Notes: generated by a model from the sequence alone, not told the origin. A stretch of 64,000 bases of DNA from Pseudomonas sp. NFACC02 (GCF_900110765.1 NZ_FOEO01000001.1:310001-374000); one strand, 5' to 3'. Counted from the stretch's first letter, positions 25,741-35,047 are shown. A program made the numbers and translations.

Positions 25741-27102
25741 ATGACCACACGCCCCACGCGAATCAGGTACCTGATTCTGTTGATGCTATTCATTGTCACC
25801 ACGCTCAATTACGCAGACCGCGCAACGCTGTCTATCGTCGGCTCTACGTTGCAAAAAGACTTGGGCCTGACCCCTGTTCAGATGGGGGTCATTTTCTCGG
25901 CGTTTGCCTGGGCCTACGTTATCGGACAAATTCCCGGCGGATGGCTGCTGGACCGCTTCGGTTCCAAGCGGGTCTACGCCTGGAGTATTTTTCTGTGGTC
26001 GATCCTCACCCTGCTGCAGGGCTTTGTCGGTGTGCTGAGCGTGAGCGCCATCGTCGTGGCGTTGTTCATCCTGCGGTTTATCGTCGGTCTGGCAGAGTCG
26101 CCCTCTTTTCCGGGTAACAGCCGCATCGCTGCCGCTTGGTTTCCCACCGCCGAGCGCGGTACCGCCGCCGGAATATTCACCTCCGCGCAGTACTTCGCCA
26201 CAGTATTGTTCGCCCCGCTGATGGGCTGGATCACCTTCCAGTACGGCTGGCACTACGTGTTTCTGGTCATGGGCGCCCTGGGAATCCTGATGTCGCTGAT
26301 CTGGCTGAAAACCATCCATGCCCCTCGCCAGCACCCTAAGGTCAATGAGGCCGAACTGCAGCACATTTCCAGCGGTGGCGGCCTGATCGAAATGGACCAG
26401 ATCGGGGTCAAGAATGAATTCACCCGTCCCCGCTGGACCCACTTCAAGCAATTGCTGACCCATCGCATGATGCTCGGGGTTTTCATTGGTCAGTACTGCA
26501 TCAACACCCTCTCGTATTTCTTCCTGACGTGGTTCCCCGTTTATCTGGTGCAGGACCGTGGCATGTCGATCCTCAAGGCTGGACTGGTCGCCTCGGTGCC
26601 TGCGATTTGCGGGTTCCTTGGCGGCGTGCTCGGCGGCATCATCTCCGACGGCATGCTGCGACGGGGCCGCTCTCTGACCTGGTCACGCAAGACGCCGCTG
26701 GTGCTGGGCATGTTGATGTCGACCAGCATGATCGCCTGCAACTACATCGACGCTGAATGGTTGGTGGTGACCGTCATGGCCATCGCCTACTTCGGCAAAG
26801 GGTTTGGTGCTATCGGCTGGGCGGTGGTGGCCGACACCGCGCCCAAACAGATCGCAGGGCTGTGCGGCGGGATGTTCAACGGATTTGGCAACACGGCCGG
26901 CATCACCACCCCCATCGTCATCGGTTTCATCCTGCAATCGACCGGATCGTTCGAAGGCGCATTGATCTTCGTCGCCGCGAACGCGCTGGTGGCGATGTTC
27001 TGCTACCTGGTGATCGTCGGAAAAATCGAACGCATGACCCTCAAGGATGAGCCTGCCGAAACGCCGGTCACCGCCGTGGAGTCGTTGACGAGTAAACGCT
27101 GA
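25741..27102 (+). CDS. ACS-family MFS sugar-acid transporter
   Basis: A 453-residue MFS carrier of the anion:cation symporter type. It contains TTLNYADRATLSIVGSTLQK after the first helix and GQIPGGWLLDRFGSKRVY in the second-third helix loop, features of glucarate, galactonate and related carriers (GudP-like). The ATG at 25741 follows AGGACCGCCGTC; the frame upstream of it is not needed. It is 85 bases after the dehydratase and probably co-transcribed. It should import the dehydratase substrate. Confidence 0.83.
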   Translation: MTTRPTRIRYLILLMLFIVTTLNYADRATLSIVGSTLQKDLGLTPVQMGVIFSAFAWAYVIGQIPGGWLLDRFGSKRVYAWSIFLWSILTLLQGFVGVLSVSAIVVALFILRFIVGLAESPSFPGNSRIAAAWFPTAERGTAAGIFTSAQYFATVLFAPLMGWITFQYGWHYVFLVMGALGILMSLIWLKTIHAPRQHPKVNEAELQHISSGGGLIEMDQIGVKNEFTRPRWTHFKQLLTHRMMLGVFIGQYCINTLSYFFLTWFPVYLVQDRGMSILKAGLVASVPAICGFLGGVLGGIISDGMLRRGRSLTWSRKTPLVLGMLMSTSMIACNYIDAEWLVVTVMAIAYFGKGFGAIGWAVVADTAPKQIAGLCGGMFNGFGNTAGITTPIVIGFILQSTGSFEGALIFVAANALVAMFCYLVIVGKIERMTLKDEPAETPVTAVESLTSKR

Positions 27103-27123
27103 GTCCAGCCAGCCGAACCTGGA

Positions 27124-28005
27124 TCAGCGATTGGACCACCCTTGCACCGTACGGACCAGGTCGGTCAGATCGCGATCTCCGCCGTCCTGCTGCGCGGCAA
27201 CGTTCCACAGTTGCCGTGCAGCATTGCCAAGCCACATCGGCACCCCCAGCGCCTGGCACTCCTCCACGGCGAGGCCCACGTCCTTGCACACGCTGGACAT
27301 GGGGAAGCCGAAATCGAAAGTGCCCGGCAACACATGCTTGGGGAATTTGTCCAGCGTCGCGCCGTTCTTGCCGCTGCCAGCGTTGATCACCGCCATCATG
27401 ACGTCGGGGTCCAGCCCGCCTTTGACGCCCGCGACGAAGGCTTCACTGGTGATCGCAAATGCTGTCGTGGAAAGCATGTTGTTCAGCAACTTCAGCAGTT
27501 GGCCTTGCCCAGGCTGCTCGCCGACGATGAACACCTTGCCGAAGACATCGAACAGCGCCCGTACCCGCTCGACGACGTCGGGCTTGCCCGCGATCATCAG
27601 CGCCAGCGTACCGTTCTTCGCCCCTGCAGCTCCGCCGCTGACGGGCGCATCGACCGTTTCGATGCCTTTGCTTGCGAGCGCGCTGGCCACTTCCTGCGTG
27701 GCGCGCGACCCCACTGTCGACAGGTCCACCAGAACCCTCACCGCACGGCCCTCGATAAGGCCATCGGCCCCCATCGCCACGGCCTTGAAGATCGCCGGGC
27801 TGGGCAGGCTGGTGAAGATGACTTCCGCACTGTCGGCCACTTCCCGCACACTGGAGGCCACCTGCGCGCCGAGTGCCGCGAGTTCATCCAGTGCGCTTTG
27901 ATCCTTGTCGTAGATCACCAGCGAATGCCCGTGTTGCAGCAACCGCCGCGCCATGGGGCGCCCCATGACACCCACCCCGATAAAACCCAGTTGATGCTCG
28001 GCCAT
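27124..28005 (-). CDS. 3-hydroxyisobutyrate dehydrogenase-family oxidoreductase (copy A)
   Basis: A 293-residue beta-hydroxyacid dehydrogenase. NAD(P)-binding GFIGVGVMGRPMA is at 7-19, the substrate signature DAPVSGGAAGAKNG near 120, and the catalytic Lys in LLKLLNNML near 170. Family members act on 3-hydroxyisobutyrate, tartronate semialdehyde or similar three- to five-carbon compounds. It is the last gene of the eleven-gene minus-strand cluster, 15 bases after the PrpD-like gene, and the first of three such paralogues in 10 kb. It is convergent with the MFS gene. Confidence 0.82.
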   Translation of the reverse strand: MAEHQLGFIGVGVMGRPMARRLLQHGHSLVIYDKDQSALDELAALGAQVASSVREVADSAEVIFTSLPSPAIFKAVAMGADGLIEGRAVRVLVDLSTVGSRATQEVASALASKGIETVDAPVSGGAAGAKNGTLALMIAGKPDVVERVRALFDVFGKVFIVGEQPGQGQLLKLLNNMLSTTAFAITSEAFVAGVKGGLDPDVMMAVINAGSGKNGATLDKFPKHVLPGTFDFGFPMSSVCKDVGLAVEECQALGVPMWLGNAARQLWNVAAQQDGGDRDLTDLVRTVQGWSNR

Positions 28006-28020
28006 GATGATTCCTGATAA

Positions 28021-29361
28021 TTAAAGACTGGCCAGGCGCATCAGCGCGCCCGCGTCGGTTGAACGATCCAGCGCCCACAGCGCCTCAAGCAACGGCTGTG
28101 GTTCGCAGCCCGAACGGCCGTAGGCGACCAAATCCCGCAATTTGTTTTCCAGAAACTGATCACTCAGCGGCGCGCCCAGACTGCCCAATGACACGTCAAT
28201 GGTGCGGCTGAGAGGGTCTCGTGATGCGAAGAAAATCCGGACCTGCGCAGACTCCACCGGGCAGTCGGTGTCATCGATGAACTGCAAACGCCCATACAGC
28301 GCCCGCAGACGCTGGTCGCTGACCGCGGCGTCGCTGAACTCACCGAGCCCTGCCTTGCCAGTGGCCAGGCTGACGGCGACCGCATGCTGCGCACTGACCT
28401 GAGACTGCCGTCCCAGAACGATGTCCGGGCGATCAGTGCGCTGGCGCAGTAACGGATTTCCCGTCAGCTCAATACGCAAGATGTCCTCCAGCGCCCACTG
28501 GCGATCCCGCGACATCTCAAGACACGCCTGAATCACCGGATTGAGCACCACGCCGCAGGGATACGGCTTGTAGGTGTTGGCAAGCAACGCCCACGACTCG
28601 CCCAGTCCGCTGCTGACTTCGCTGTAGCGAGGCTGCTCGCCGAAGACGTTAAGAAACCCTCGTTCACCCTCCAGCGGTTGCTCGGGCCCGGCGAAACCCT
28701 CCTCGGCCAGCAACGCCGACAGCACGCCATTGCGTGCCGCATTGCCGACGCCGATGCTCTTGGCCGCGCTGCCCAGGGTTTCCACCAGTCCCGATGCCTG
28801 AGCGCTGGCGTTTCCAAAAGCCCAGACCAGTTGCCGGGCATTGAGCCCGAGCACCTTGCCCACCGCTGCCGCTGCGCCAAACACGCCGCAGGTCGCGGTG
28901 ATGTGCCAGCCCCGACGGTAGTGCTCCGGGGAAATCGCCATGCCCAACCGGCACTCGACCTCGACCCCCAGCACAAACGCCAGCAATAAATTCTTGCCAC
29001 TGACCCGCCGGGTTTCAGCCAGCGCGAATAACGCGGCCGCGACAGGCGCCGTCGGGTGAAGGATGGTTGGAATGTGCGTGTCGTCGTAATCGAAGACGTT
29101 GGCGCTCATCGCATTCAGAGAGGCCGCATTGAGCAGGTCCATCGACTCACTGCGACCGACCAGGTGGGCCTGATTGCCCGCGTTGTAACGCGAAAACAGC
29201 TTCGCAGCCTTGACGACGTCCGGATCACTGCAGCCGGCCATGCAGACGGCGAAATAATTGACCAGCGCCCGCTTGGCTTCATGCCCCACAGACGACGGAA
29301 TGTCGGCCCAGGTCGTGCGTTCGATGTATTCGGCAAGTGGATGACTTAAGGCGTGGGTCAT
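28021..29361 (-). CDS. MmgE/PrpD family protein
   Basis: A 446-residue protein of the 2-methylcitrate dehydratase (PrpD) / immune-responsive gene 1 family. Known members dehydrate methylcitrate or decarboxylate cis-aconitate; many are uncharacterised. FDYDDTHIPTILHPTAPVAAALFAL near 90-115 is the conserved first active-site segment. It starts 45 bases after the SDR gene in the same direction. Without prpB or prpC near it, a methylcitrate role is unlikely; an unsaturated di- or tricarboxylate from this cluster is a better guess. Confidence 0.8.
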   Translation of the reverse strand: MTHALSHPLAEYIERTTWADIPSSVGHEAKRALVNYFAVCMAGCSDPDVVKAAKLFSRYNAGNQAHLVGRSESMDLLNAASLNAMSANVFDYDDTHIPTILHPTAPVAAALFALAETRRVSGKNLLLAFVLGVEVECRLGMAISPEHYRRGWHITATCGVFGAAAAVGKVLGLNARQLVWAFGNASAQASGLVETLGSAAKSIGVGNAARNGVLSALLAEEGFAGPEQPLEGERGFLNVFGEQPRYSEVSSGLGESWALLANTYKPYPCGVVLNPVIQACLEMSRDRQWALEDILRIELTGNPLLRQRTDRPDIVLGRQSQVSAQHAVAVSLATGKAGLGEFSDAAVSDQRLRALYGRLQFIDDTDCPVESAQVRIFFASRDPLSRTIDVSLGSLGAPLSDQFLENKLRDLVAYGRSGCEPQPLLEALWALDRSTDAGALMRLASL

Positions 29362-29406
29362 GCGCTATTCCCGGTGCTTATTGGGGGGCTGGTGTGCGGC
29401 GCGCAT

Positions 29407-30174
29407 TTAGCCCGCCATCCATCCATCGTCCACCGGCAGGGTGGCGCCGGTGATGGATGCGGCGGAATCGCTGCACAGGTACACGATCAGATCGGCCACG
29501 TGGCTTGCCTCGACAAAGCGCCCGGTGCCCTGTTTGCCATGCAGGAATTCACGCGTGGCGGTTTGCCTGTCCAGCTGCTTCTCCGCCATCAAGGCATTCA
29601 AACGGCCTTCGATGTTCGGTGTCAGCACCGACCCCGGACACACCGCGTTGCAGGTAATGCCCTGGCCTTGGGTTTCCACTGCCACGGCTCGGGTCAGGCC
29701 CAGCAGCGCGGTCTTGGTGGTGACGTAATCGATGCGGTTGGCGATGGCGCGCGAGCCATAGGCTGAAGACAGGTTGAAGATCCGCCCCCACTGCCGCTCG
29801 CGCATGCCTGGCAACACCAACTGGGTAGCACGAAACGCCGCCGTCAGGTTAACCGCCAGCGCCTGATCCCAGCGCTCCAGAGGAAAGGCCTCCAATGGCG
29901 CAAAGTGCCGGACCACCGCGTTGTTGATCAACACGTCCACCCGGCCTGCCGCGTTGATGAGCGATTCGATTTCATGGGGGTGGGCGACATCGGCCCTGAC
30001 GTACCTGACCGCCACATCATGGGCACGCATCAACGCATCGCACGTCTGATGCATCCCGTCAGGATCCGCCAATCCGTGCAGGACCACGTCGAACCCCGCC
30101 GCAGCGAGGCCCTTGCCCATTGCCAGACCCAGCCCGTCCGATGACCCCGTCACCAGCGCGACCCGGCCCTTCAT
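29407..30174 (-). CDS. Short-chain dehydrogenase/reductase (3-hydroxybutyrate-dehydrogenase-like)
   Basis: A 255-residue classical SDR. It has the cofactor motif TGSSDGLGLAMG (9-20), NNAVVRH near 88, the catalytic Ser in NLSSAYGS and YVTTK near 155. The C-terminal GSVLTPNIEGR region resembles D-3-hydroxybutyrate dehydrogenases, but substrate is open. Its start overlaps the stop of the metallo-hydrolase gene by four bases, so the two are coupled. Confidence 0.82.
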   Translation of the reverse strand: MKGRVALVTGSSDGLGLAMGKGLAAAGFDVVLHGLADPDGMHQTCDALMRAHDVAVRYVRADVAHPHEIESLINAAGRVDVLINNAVVRHFAPLEAFPLERWDQALAVNLTAAFRATQLVLPGMRERQWGRIFNLSSAYGSRAIANRIDYVTTKTALLGLTRAVAVETQGQGITCNAVCPGSVLTPNIEGRLNALMAEKQLDRQTATREFLHGKQGTGRFVEASHVADLIVYLCSDSAASITGATLPVDDGWMAG

Positions 30175-31028
30175 ACGCGTGGCCCGGGGGAGCCGATGCG
30201 CACGGCAAACGAGGGATCACCGGGATCAACGGGCGCGAAGCGATTCATCACGTCCGGGTCGTGCCCTGGCACGGCCACGGCCCCAGGACGTTGCAACCAC
30301 TCGCGAATCTGCACATAGCCCTGGTACATGTCCGCCAGGCTGTCGAGCACCGCGAACGGCCGGTCCTGCTCAAGCTCTTCGTAATAGTGAATGGCGTCCG
30401 AGGCCAGAATCACCGGGCCTTCCGGCATCTCCACGACGACCGCCAGTTGCCCCGGTGTATGCCCGCCAAGTTCGTGCAACTCGATGCCCGGGATCAACGT
30501 GGTGCGAGGCTCGTCCAGCAAGGTGATACGGCCGTCCCGGTGCAAGGCCTGAATCCGCTCGATGTCCAGTGGGTCGATGTGATGGGCGTACTGAGGCCGC
30601 TTGCCCATGTCGGTGCCCCAGAATTCGAACTCGCGCCGCGACATGACAATGTTGGCGTTGGGGTACAGCCCCAGATTGCCAGCGTGGTCGTAGTGCGCGT
30701 GGGTCAGCACCAGCAGCTTGACCTCCAGTGGATCGATGCCCAACCGGGCAAGCGCGTCGGCCGGCGCGATGACGGGCTGTCGGCGCCGAGCAATCGCCGC
30801 CTCCGGGCTGAACCCGGTGTCGATGACGATGGTCTGCCCGGCATTGCGGAAGATCCAGAAAAAATAATCCATGGTGATGTCCGCGTCTGGCTCACGGTAC
30901 GCGCGGAAGTTGTAATAGCACTCGCTCTTGGTGGTCTGGCGCGTGCCATAGCGGACGATGATGACCTCTGGATCGATCCAGTCAGGCGGGGTTGGGGTTG
31001 ATTGATTGCTCTTTGATGGCGTGTCCAT
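30171..31028 (-). CDS. Metallo-beta-lactamase-fold hydrolase (lactonase-like)
   Basis: A 285-residue cytoplasmic hydrolase of the MBL fold. The zinc motif THAHYDHAGNL is near 113-123, with later metal ligands in GGHTPGQ and SDAIHY and a final His in PGHDPD. It resembles N-acyl-homoserine lactonases in layout, but its position inside a catabolic operon suggests a lactone or ester intermediate of that pathway. Quorum-signal cleavage is an alternative that should not be assumed. It overlaps the SDR gene by four bases and follows the double-CMD gene by 58 bases. Confidence 0.78.
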   Translation of the reverse strand: MDTPSKSNQSTPTPPDWIDPEVIIVRYGTRQTTKSECYYNFRAYREPDADITMDYFFWIFRNAGQTIVIDTGFSPEAAIARRRQPVIAPADALARLGIDPLEVKLLVLTHAHYDHAGNLGLYPNANIVMSRREFEFWGTDMGKRPQYAHHIDPLDIERIQALHRDGRITLLDEPRTTLIPGIELHELGGHTPGQLAVVVEMPEGPVILASDAIHYYEELEQDRPFAVLDSLADMYQGYVQIREWLQRPGAVAVPGHDPDVMNRFAPVDPGDPSFAVRIGSPGPRV

Positions 31029-31086
31029 AAAACAACTCCAGATAAAAACCGGGCAGATTCAGCAGCGAGGTCCCGACAATTGGCGA

Positions 31087-31857
31087 TCACCCGGTGGGAC
31101 GGCGGTTCGCTTCCCCCAGCGCCTGTTCAAGCATGGGCGCCGCTTCCAGCGCGCCGTGGATGCCGATGACGCTGACGATCTCCAGCATTTCCATGATGTC
31201 TTCCCTGGTCGCGCCATAGCGCAAGGCATTGCGCATGTGCAGCTTGAGGCCCGGCACGTACAGGTGCGTAGCGGCTGCATCGAATGCGCAATACATCAGC
31301 TCTTTGACCTTGGGTTCCAGCACGCCGGTGCGCCACGGCACGGATGAAAATTCGACGTACGCCTCGAACAGTTCCGGGTCCAGTTCAAGCAACCCTTCCC
31401 ACGACGAATGCCAGTAACCCCGGTTGTCGATGAAACTGGACTTGAGCGCTTCCCGACGGGCATCGAGCGGCTCGGGACCGTCACGCATGCCCTCTTCCTC
31501 CAGCACCTCGAGCAACACTGGCACACCGACATTGGACGCGTGAATGCCCACGGTGCTGATCAGTTCAAGCACTTCGGTCAACTCTTCACGTGTTGCGCCA
31601 TGCTGGACGGCGACACGCAGATGCTCCTGGATGCCGGGGCGGTACAAGTGCGTGGCCGCGGCATCGGCGGCGATAGCAATGAACGCCTTGACCTTGGCGG
31701 GCAGGTGATTCTTCTGCCACGGCACGGCAGCGAAACCGGCGTAGGCCTCGACGAAGCCGGGGTCCAGCCTGAGCAGGCTGTCCCACGCCAGGTTCCACGT
31801 ACCGCCACTGCAGGCAAAGGCGCCTTTGGCCTTTTGCTGTTTTTCTGTGAGGTTCAT
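31087..31857 (-). CDS. Protein with two tandem carboxymuconolactone decarboxylase domains
   Basis: A 256-residue protein made of two similar halves. The first (about 30-115) holds VPWQKNHLPAKVKAFI and ADAAATHLYRPGIQEHLR; the second (about 145-235) holds VPWRTGVLEPKVKELM and FDAAATHLYVPGLKLHMR. The open frame runs on to 32079 across the cupin gene, but the ATG at 31857 is right because it begins the first domain and avoids that overlap. No CxxC of the AhpD redox type is present. The function is probably a ring- or lactone-processing step in the cluster. Confidence 0.78.
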   Translation of the reverse strand: MNLTEKQQKAKGAFACSGGTWNLAWDSLLRLDPGFVEAYAGFAAVPWQKNHLPAKVKAFIAIAADAAATHLYRPGIQEHLRVAVQHGATREELTEVLELISTVGIHASNVGVPVLLEVLEEEGMRDGPEPLDARREALKSSFIDNRGYWHSSWEGLLELDPELFEAYVEFSSVPWRTGVLEPKVKELMYCAFDAAATHLYVPGLKLHMRNALRYGATREDIMEMLEIVSVIGIHGALEAAPMLEQALGEANRRPTG

Positions 31858-31870
31858 CAGTCGGGACTCC

Positions 31871-32260
31871 TCAATCCGCCGAACGCAGGTAATCCGTGTC
31901 CGCCACCGCTTCCTGCCAAACGGTCTTGCCGATGGAGGTCGCCGTGTGAACCATGAAATTTTTGGTATTGGCGCCATGCCAGTGGCGTTCGTTCGGACCG
32001 ATCCACACGGTGTCGCCCTGGCGGATCGCCTGCGGTTCACCGCCTTCCAGGCAAATCCAGCCGCTGCCGGCGGCCACATACAGCACTTGCCCCTGTTCGT
32101 GGTAATGCCAGTAGGTGCGGGCGCCCGGATTGAATGACACGTTATTGATCGTCACCCCATCGGTGGCGGGCATCACCGGGTCAGCCCAGACCACGCCCGT
32201 GAAGGTACTTGTACGTTGCTCTGAAACGGCGCCTTCGACGCTGCCGTGAAAAACCTTCAT
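31871..32260 (-). CDS. Small cupin-domain protein
   Basis: A 129-residue single cupin. The first motif is ARTYWHYHEQGQVLYV (metal ligands H-H-Q, where a Glu often stands) and the second ERHWHGANTKNF with a later His. Small cupins of this type accompany carboxymuconolactone-decarboxylase-like proteins and often act on unstable ring products. It overlaps the preceding oxidoreductase gene by four bases (ATGA) and the double-CMD gene begins 13 bases after its stop. Confidence 0.8.
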   Translation of the reverse strand: MKVFHGSVEGAVSEQRTSTFTGVVWADPVMPATDGVTINNVSFNPGARTYWHYHEQGQVLYVAAGSGWICLEGGEPQAIRQGDTVWIGPNERHWHGANTKNFMVHTATSIGKTVWQEAVADTDYLRSAD

Positions 32261-33195
32261 GCGTTCTCTCCTGTGTTCAGTGCTTGACGCGATTCGTGCA
32301 GGCGCACCCCACCAGACATGTCACCGATGGCATCCACCACGCGATTGCTGATCAGGTCGCCATAACCCAGCGCGGTCTGCAGGCCGAAACTGGCCAACGG
32401 CCCGGACGCATTGAGCGAAGCGACCCCCAGTTCACGAACGCGGTCCAGGTACAGCACCACGTCCTTGCTCATCAATTTGCCGGTCAGCCCACCTTCCAGG
32501 TAGTTGCCGTCGACGATGTGCGGGAATCGATTGAGCGTGGCGAAGTTCACCCCGCTGCTGCTGTTCAACACCTCGAGCAGTCGATGCAGGTCCAGCCCGG
32601 CTTTCTTGCCAGCGACCATCACCTCCGCTGTCGCGGCGAGGCTCACCGCATTGAGGAAGTTATTCAGCAATTTGGTCGTGTGCCCGGCGCCGCTCTCCCC
32701 CATCAAAAAGACCTTGCTGGCGATGGGCTTGAACACCCATGCCAGCGCATCGACGGTGCCGGCATCGCCACCGACCATCAGCGTCAATGCACCCTTCTCG
32801 GCCGCTGCCGCACCGCCGGAAATCCCGGCATCGATGTACTGCACACCGCGCTCGGCAAACAGACCGTTCAGGCGCAGGGTCGAACTGGCCGCTGCGGTGC
32901 TGAGGTCGACGACGACCTGGCCTTCCCGGCAATGCGCGAGCAGCCCTTGCGGACCCTCGACGACCGCCTCGACGACCTTACTGTCCGGCAGCGACAGCAA
33001 CACCACGCCGGCCTCCGCCGCAACGTCGGCGATCGAGGCCGCCACCCGTGCCCCCGCCGCCGCTATTCGCTGGGCGTCGGTGTCATAACCGAGCACATCC
33101 AGACCGGCATTCACCAGGCAGCGCGTCATGCGCCCGCCCATGTTGCCCAGACCGATGAAGCCCAATGTCTTGTTGTTCACGACAGCTCTCCTCAA
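32257..33195 (-). CDS. 3-hydroxyisobutyrate dehydrogenase-family oxidoreductase (copy B)
   Basis: A 312-residue beta-hydroxyacid dehydrogenase with GFIGLGNMGGRM near 12-23, DAGISGGAAAAEKGA near 127 and TTKLLNNFLN holding the catalytic Lys near 175. It is more diverged in the substrate signature (DAGISGG for DAPVSGG) than copies A and C. The GTG at 33180 is an alternative start that removes the five-residue MRRAV. It lies between the MHS-type carrier and the cupin gene, and is coupled to the latter. Confidence 0.82.
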   Translation of the reverse strand: MRRAVVNNKTLGFIGLGNMGGRMTRCLVNAGLDVLGYDTDAQRIAAAGARVAASIADVAAEAGVVLLSLPDSKVVEAVVEGPQGLLAHCREGQVVVDLSTAAASSTLRLNGLFAERGVQYIDAGISGGAAAAEKGALTLMVGGDAGTVDALAWVFKPIASKVFLMGESGAGHTTKLLNNFLNAVSLAATAEVMVAGKKAGLDLHRLLEVLNSSSGVNFATLNRFPHIVDGNYLEGGLTGKLMSKDVVLYLDRVRELGVASLNASGPLASFGLQTALGYGDLISNRVVDAIGDMSGGVRLHESRQALNTGENA

Positions 33196-33216
33196 GCGCT
33201 CACGGTGGGGTGAGCC

Positions 33217-34557
33217 TTAGAAATCCACGTCTTTGGTTTCCGGCCCCATGTAGGCGCCGATGGTTGCAATCACACCGCCGACGACCAGCAACACGGCGGG
33301 CGTGACGGAAAACGGCATGAACTCGCCCAGCCAGGCCATATAGAAGGCGTAGAACGATGGAATGATCACCGACAGGCTGAACCCGACACCGAACCCGGTG
33401 GCGCGTACGTCGGTCACGAAACGCTCGTTGATGTAGGTCACGATCACACCCCAGGGTGCAGTGACCAGCACCGACAGTACGCAGACGAGCGTAATGATCA
33501 CCGGCAGCGAAAGCCCCTGGACGTTGGCAAGGACGTACATGATGGCGGCCCCGACGGTGGCAATGATCGGCCCCAGGGTGATGAAGAAACGACGGCGCCC
33601 GATTTTCTGCCCGATCATTCCCGAACCGATGTAACTGAAGAACAGCACCGCATAGGCGATCAGCAACGTGCCCGTGACCTCCATCCCTGACAGGTGCAGG
33701 ATGTTTCTCAGCAGGCCGGTGGGCAGGAAGATGGTGATGATGTTCTGGGTCAGCCAGAAGCCGGTCATCATCAGCAGCACCTGCAGCAGGTTGCGCCCGC
33801 TCTTGCCTTTGAGCAGGTCGGTCAGCGGCAGCTTTTCACGAGGCTTGTTACCGGTTTCGCTCTCCCAGATCTCCGATTCCGACACCGCGTACACGTAGTA
33901 CAGCGCCAGCACGCCGGCAAGCACCGCGCCGATCACGAACGGAATCCGCCAGCCCCACTGTACGTAAGGCGAGCCAGGGCCATCGAGCGGGAAAAGCATG
34001 AACATCAGCATCGCCACCAGGTTGATGCTCACATACGCCAACGGGAACCCGGCAATGATCAGACCGCCGACAAAACCGCGCTGATGCTTTTTGGAATACT
34101 CGATGGCCAATGGCATCGCACCGGTGTAGCCACCGCCGAGGAAAATCCCGTCGACAAAACGCAGCAACACCAGGGCCCAGTACGACGCGATGCCGATGGT
34201 TTCGTAACCGGGCAGCAGCGCAATCAACAACGTGACCACGCCAAAACCGGACACCGAATAAATCGACGCCATGCGCCGTCCGGTCTTGTCGGCGATCATG
34301 CCGAACAGTAACGCACCAATCGGACGGCCCAGCAGCGTGGTGATGAACACCAGTGACGCGAGAATCGCGGCCATGCCTGGCGACAACTGAGCGGGCTGGA
34401 AGAAAAACAGCACCGGGGACAACACCACCACCGGCAAATAAATGTCGAACATGTCGATGTATTCGGAGAAAAACGCGCCCTTGATGGCGTTCCTTCTTTT
34501 CTTCTCGATCGACTGATCGGTTTCAGCCACCGATCTGGCTGGGGCATAGGTGCTCAT
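33217..34557 (-). CDS. MFS transporter, metabolite:proton symporter (MHS) type
   Basis: A 446-residue carrier with twelve membrane segments. GRPIGALLFGMIADKTGRRMAS near 78-99 is the conserved loop 2-3 motif, and FFSEYIDMFDIYLPVVV before it resembles MHS carriers that import small organic or aromatic acids. It differs from the ACS carriers elsewhere in the window. It lies inside the eleven-gene cluster, so the substrate of the cluster is probably a carboxylate taken up by this protein. Confidence 0.83.
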   Translation of the reverse strand: MSTYAPARSVAETDQSIEKKRRNAIKGAFFSEYIDMFDIYLPVVVLSPVLFFFQPAQLSPGMAAILASLVFITTLLGRPIGALLFGMIADKTGRRMASIYSVSGFGVVTLLIALLPGYETIGIASYWALVLLRFVDGIFLGGGYTGAMPLAIEYSKKHQRGFVGGLIIAGFPLAYVSINLVAMLMFMLFPLDGPGSPYVQWGWRIPFVIGAVLAGVLALYYVYAVSESEIWESETGNKPREKLPLTDLLKGKSGRNLLQVLLMMTGFWLTQNIITIFLPTGLLRNILHLSGMEVTGTLLIAYAVLFFSYIGSGMIGQKIGRRRFFITLGPIIATVGAAIMYVLANVQGLSLPVIITLVCVLSVLVTAPWGVIVTYINERFVTDVRATGFGVGFSLSVIIPSFYAFYMAWLGEFMPFSVTPAVLLVVGGVIATIGAYMGPETKDVDF

Positions 34558-34610
34558 GACGTTTCCTTATAGTTATTGTCGGACGCAAGCATGGAGGGGT
34601 GGTGCGGGAT

Positions 34611-35009
34611 TCAGCCTTTGGAGGTCTCGGCGTCCCAGGCCTTGATGGCGTCCGACGCCACGCGAAAGGCCGCAAGACCCAGCGGCGCGCCGCAATACAC
34701 CGCCGCCTGCATCAGCACCGCGCGAATCTCTTCCCGCGTCACCCCGTTGCGCAACGCGCCGCGCACATGAACGGCGAGTTCATGGTGCTGACTCATCGCG
34801 GTGAGCATGGCGATGTTGATGATGCTGCGGGTCTTGAAGGGCAATGTCGGATCACCCCAGACTTCACCCCAGCAGTATTCGGTGACCAGCTTCTGCATTG
34901 GCCGATTGAAATCGTCGGCGGCTTCCCAGGATTTCTCGACGTGGCGGTCGCCCAGTACTTCCTTGCGGTTATTGAAGCCATGATTGAAACGTTCGTTGCT
35001 GTCCATCAT
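34611..35009 (-). CDS. PcaC-like carboxymuconolactone decarboxylase family protein
   Basis: A 132-residue single-domain protein resembling 4-carboxymuconolactone decarboxylase, with HVRGALRNGVTREEIRAVL and QAAVYCGAPLGLAAF in the C-terminal half. The ATG at 35009 follows GAGGTGGCA; a second Met follows directly. It may decarboxylate a gamma-lactone acid, but the other beta-ketoadipate genes are absent here, so classical PcaC function is doubtful. A copy of the TTGT-N3-ACAG motif stands 25 bases in front of it, which suggests an internal promoter. Confidence 0.8.
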   Translation of the reverse strand: MMDSNERFNHGFNNRKEVLGDRHVEKSWEAADDFNRPMQKLVTEYCWGEVWGDPTLPFKTRSIINIAMLTAMSQHHELAVHVRGALRNGVTREEIRAVLMQAAVYCGAPLGLAAFRVASDAIKAWDAETSKG

Positions 35010-35033
35010 TGCCACCTCTTCGTACGATCGACT

Positions 35034-35047
35034 GATTGTCATACAGT
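35034..35047. promoter_or_regulatory. GATTGTCATACAGT motif, candidate operator copy 1
   Basis: A 14-base sequence identical to that at 37536-37549, in the 100-bp gap between the aldehyde dehydrogenase and PcaC-like genes. TTGT-CAT-ACAG resembles half of the TNGTNNNACNA operators of FCD-type GntR proteins. Confidence 0.5.

Noticed and set aside
28021..29361. PrpD-like gene as part of a methylcitrate (propionate) operon
   Set aside because: No prpB, prpC, acnD or prpF is near it; the neighbours belong to another kind of pathway.
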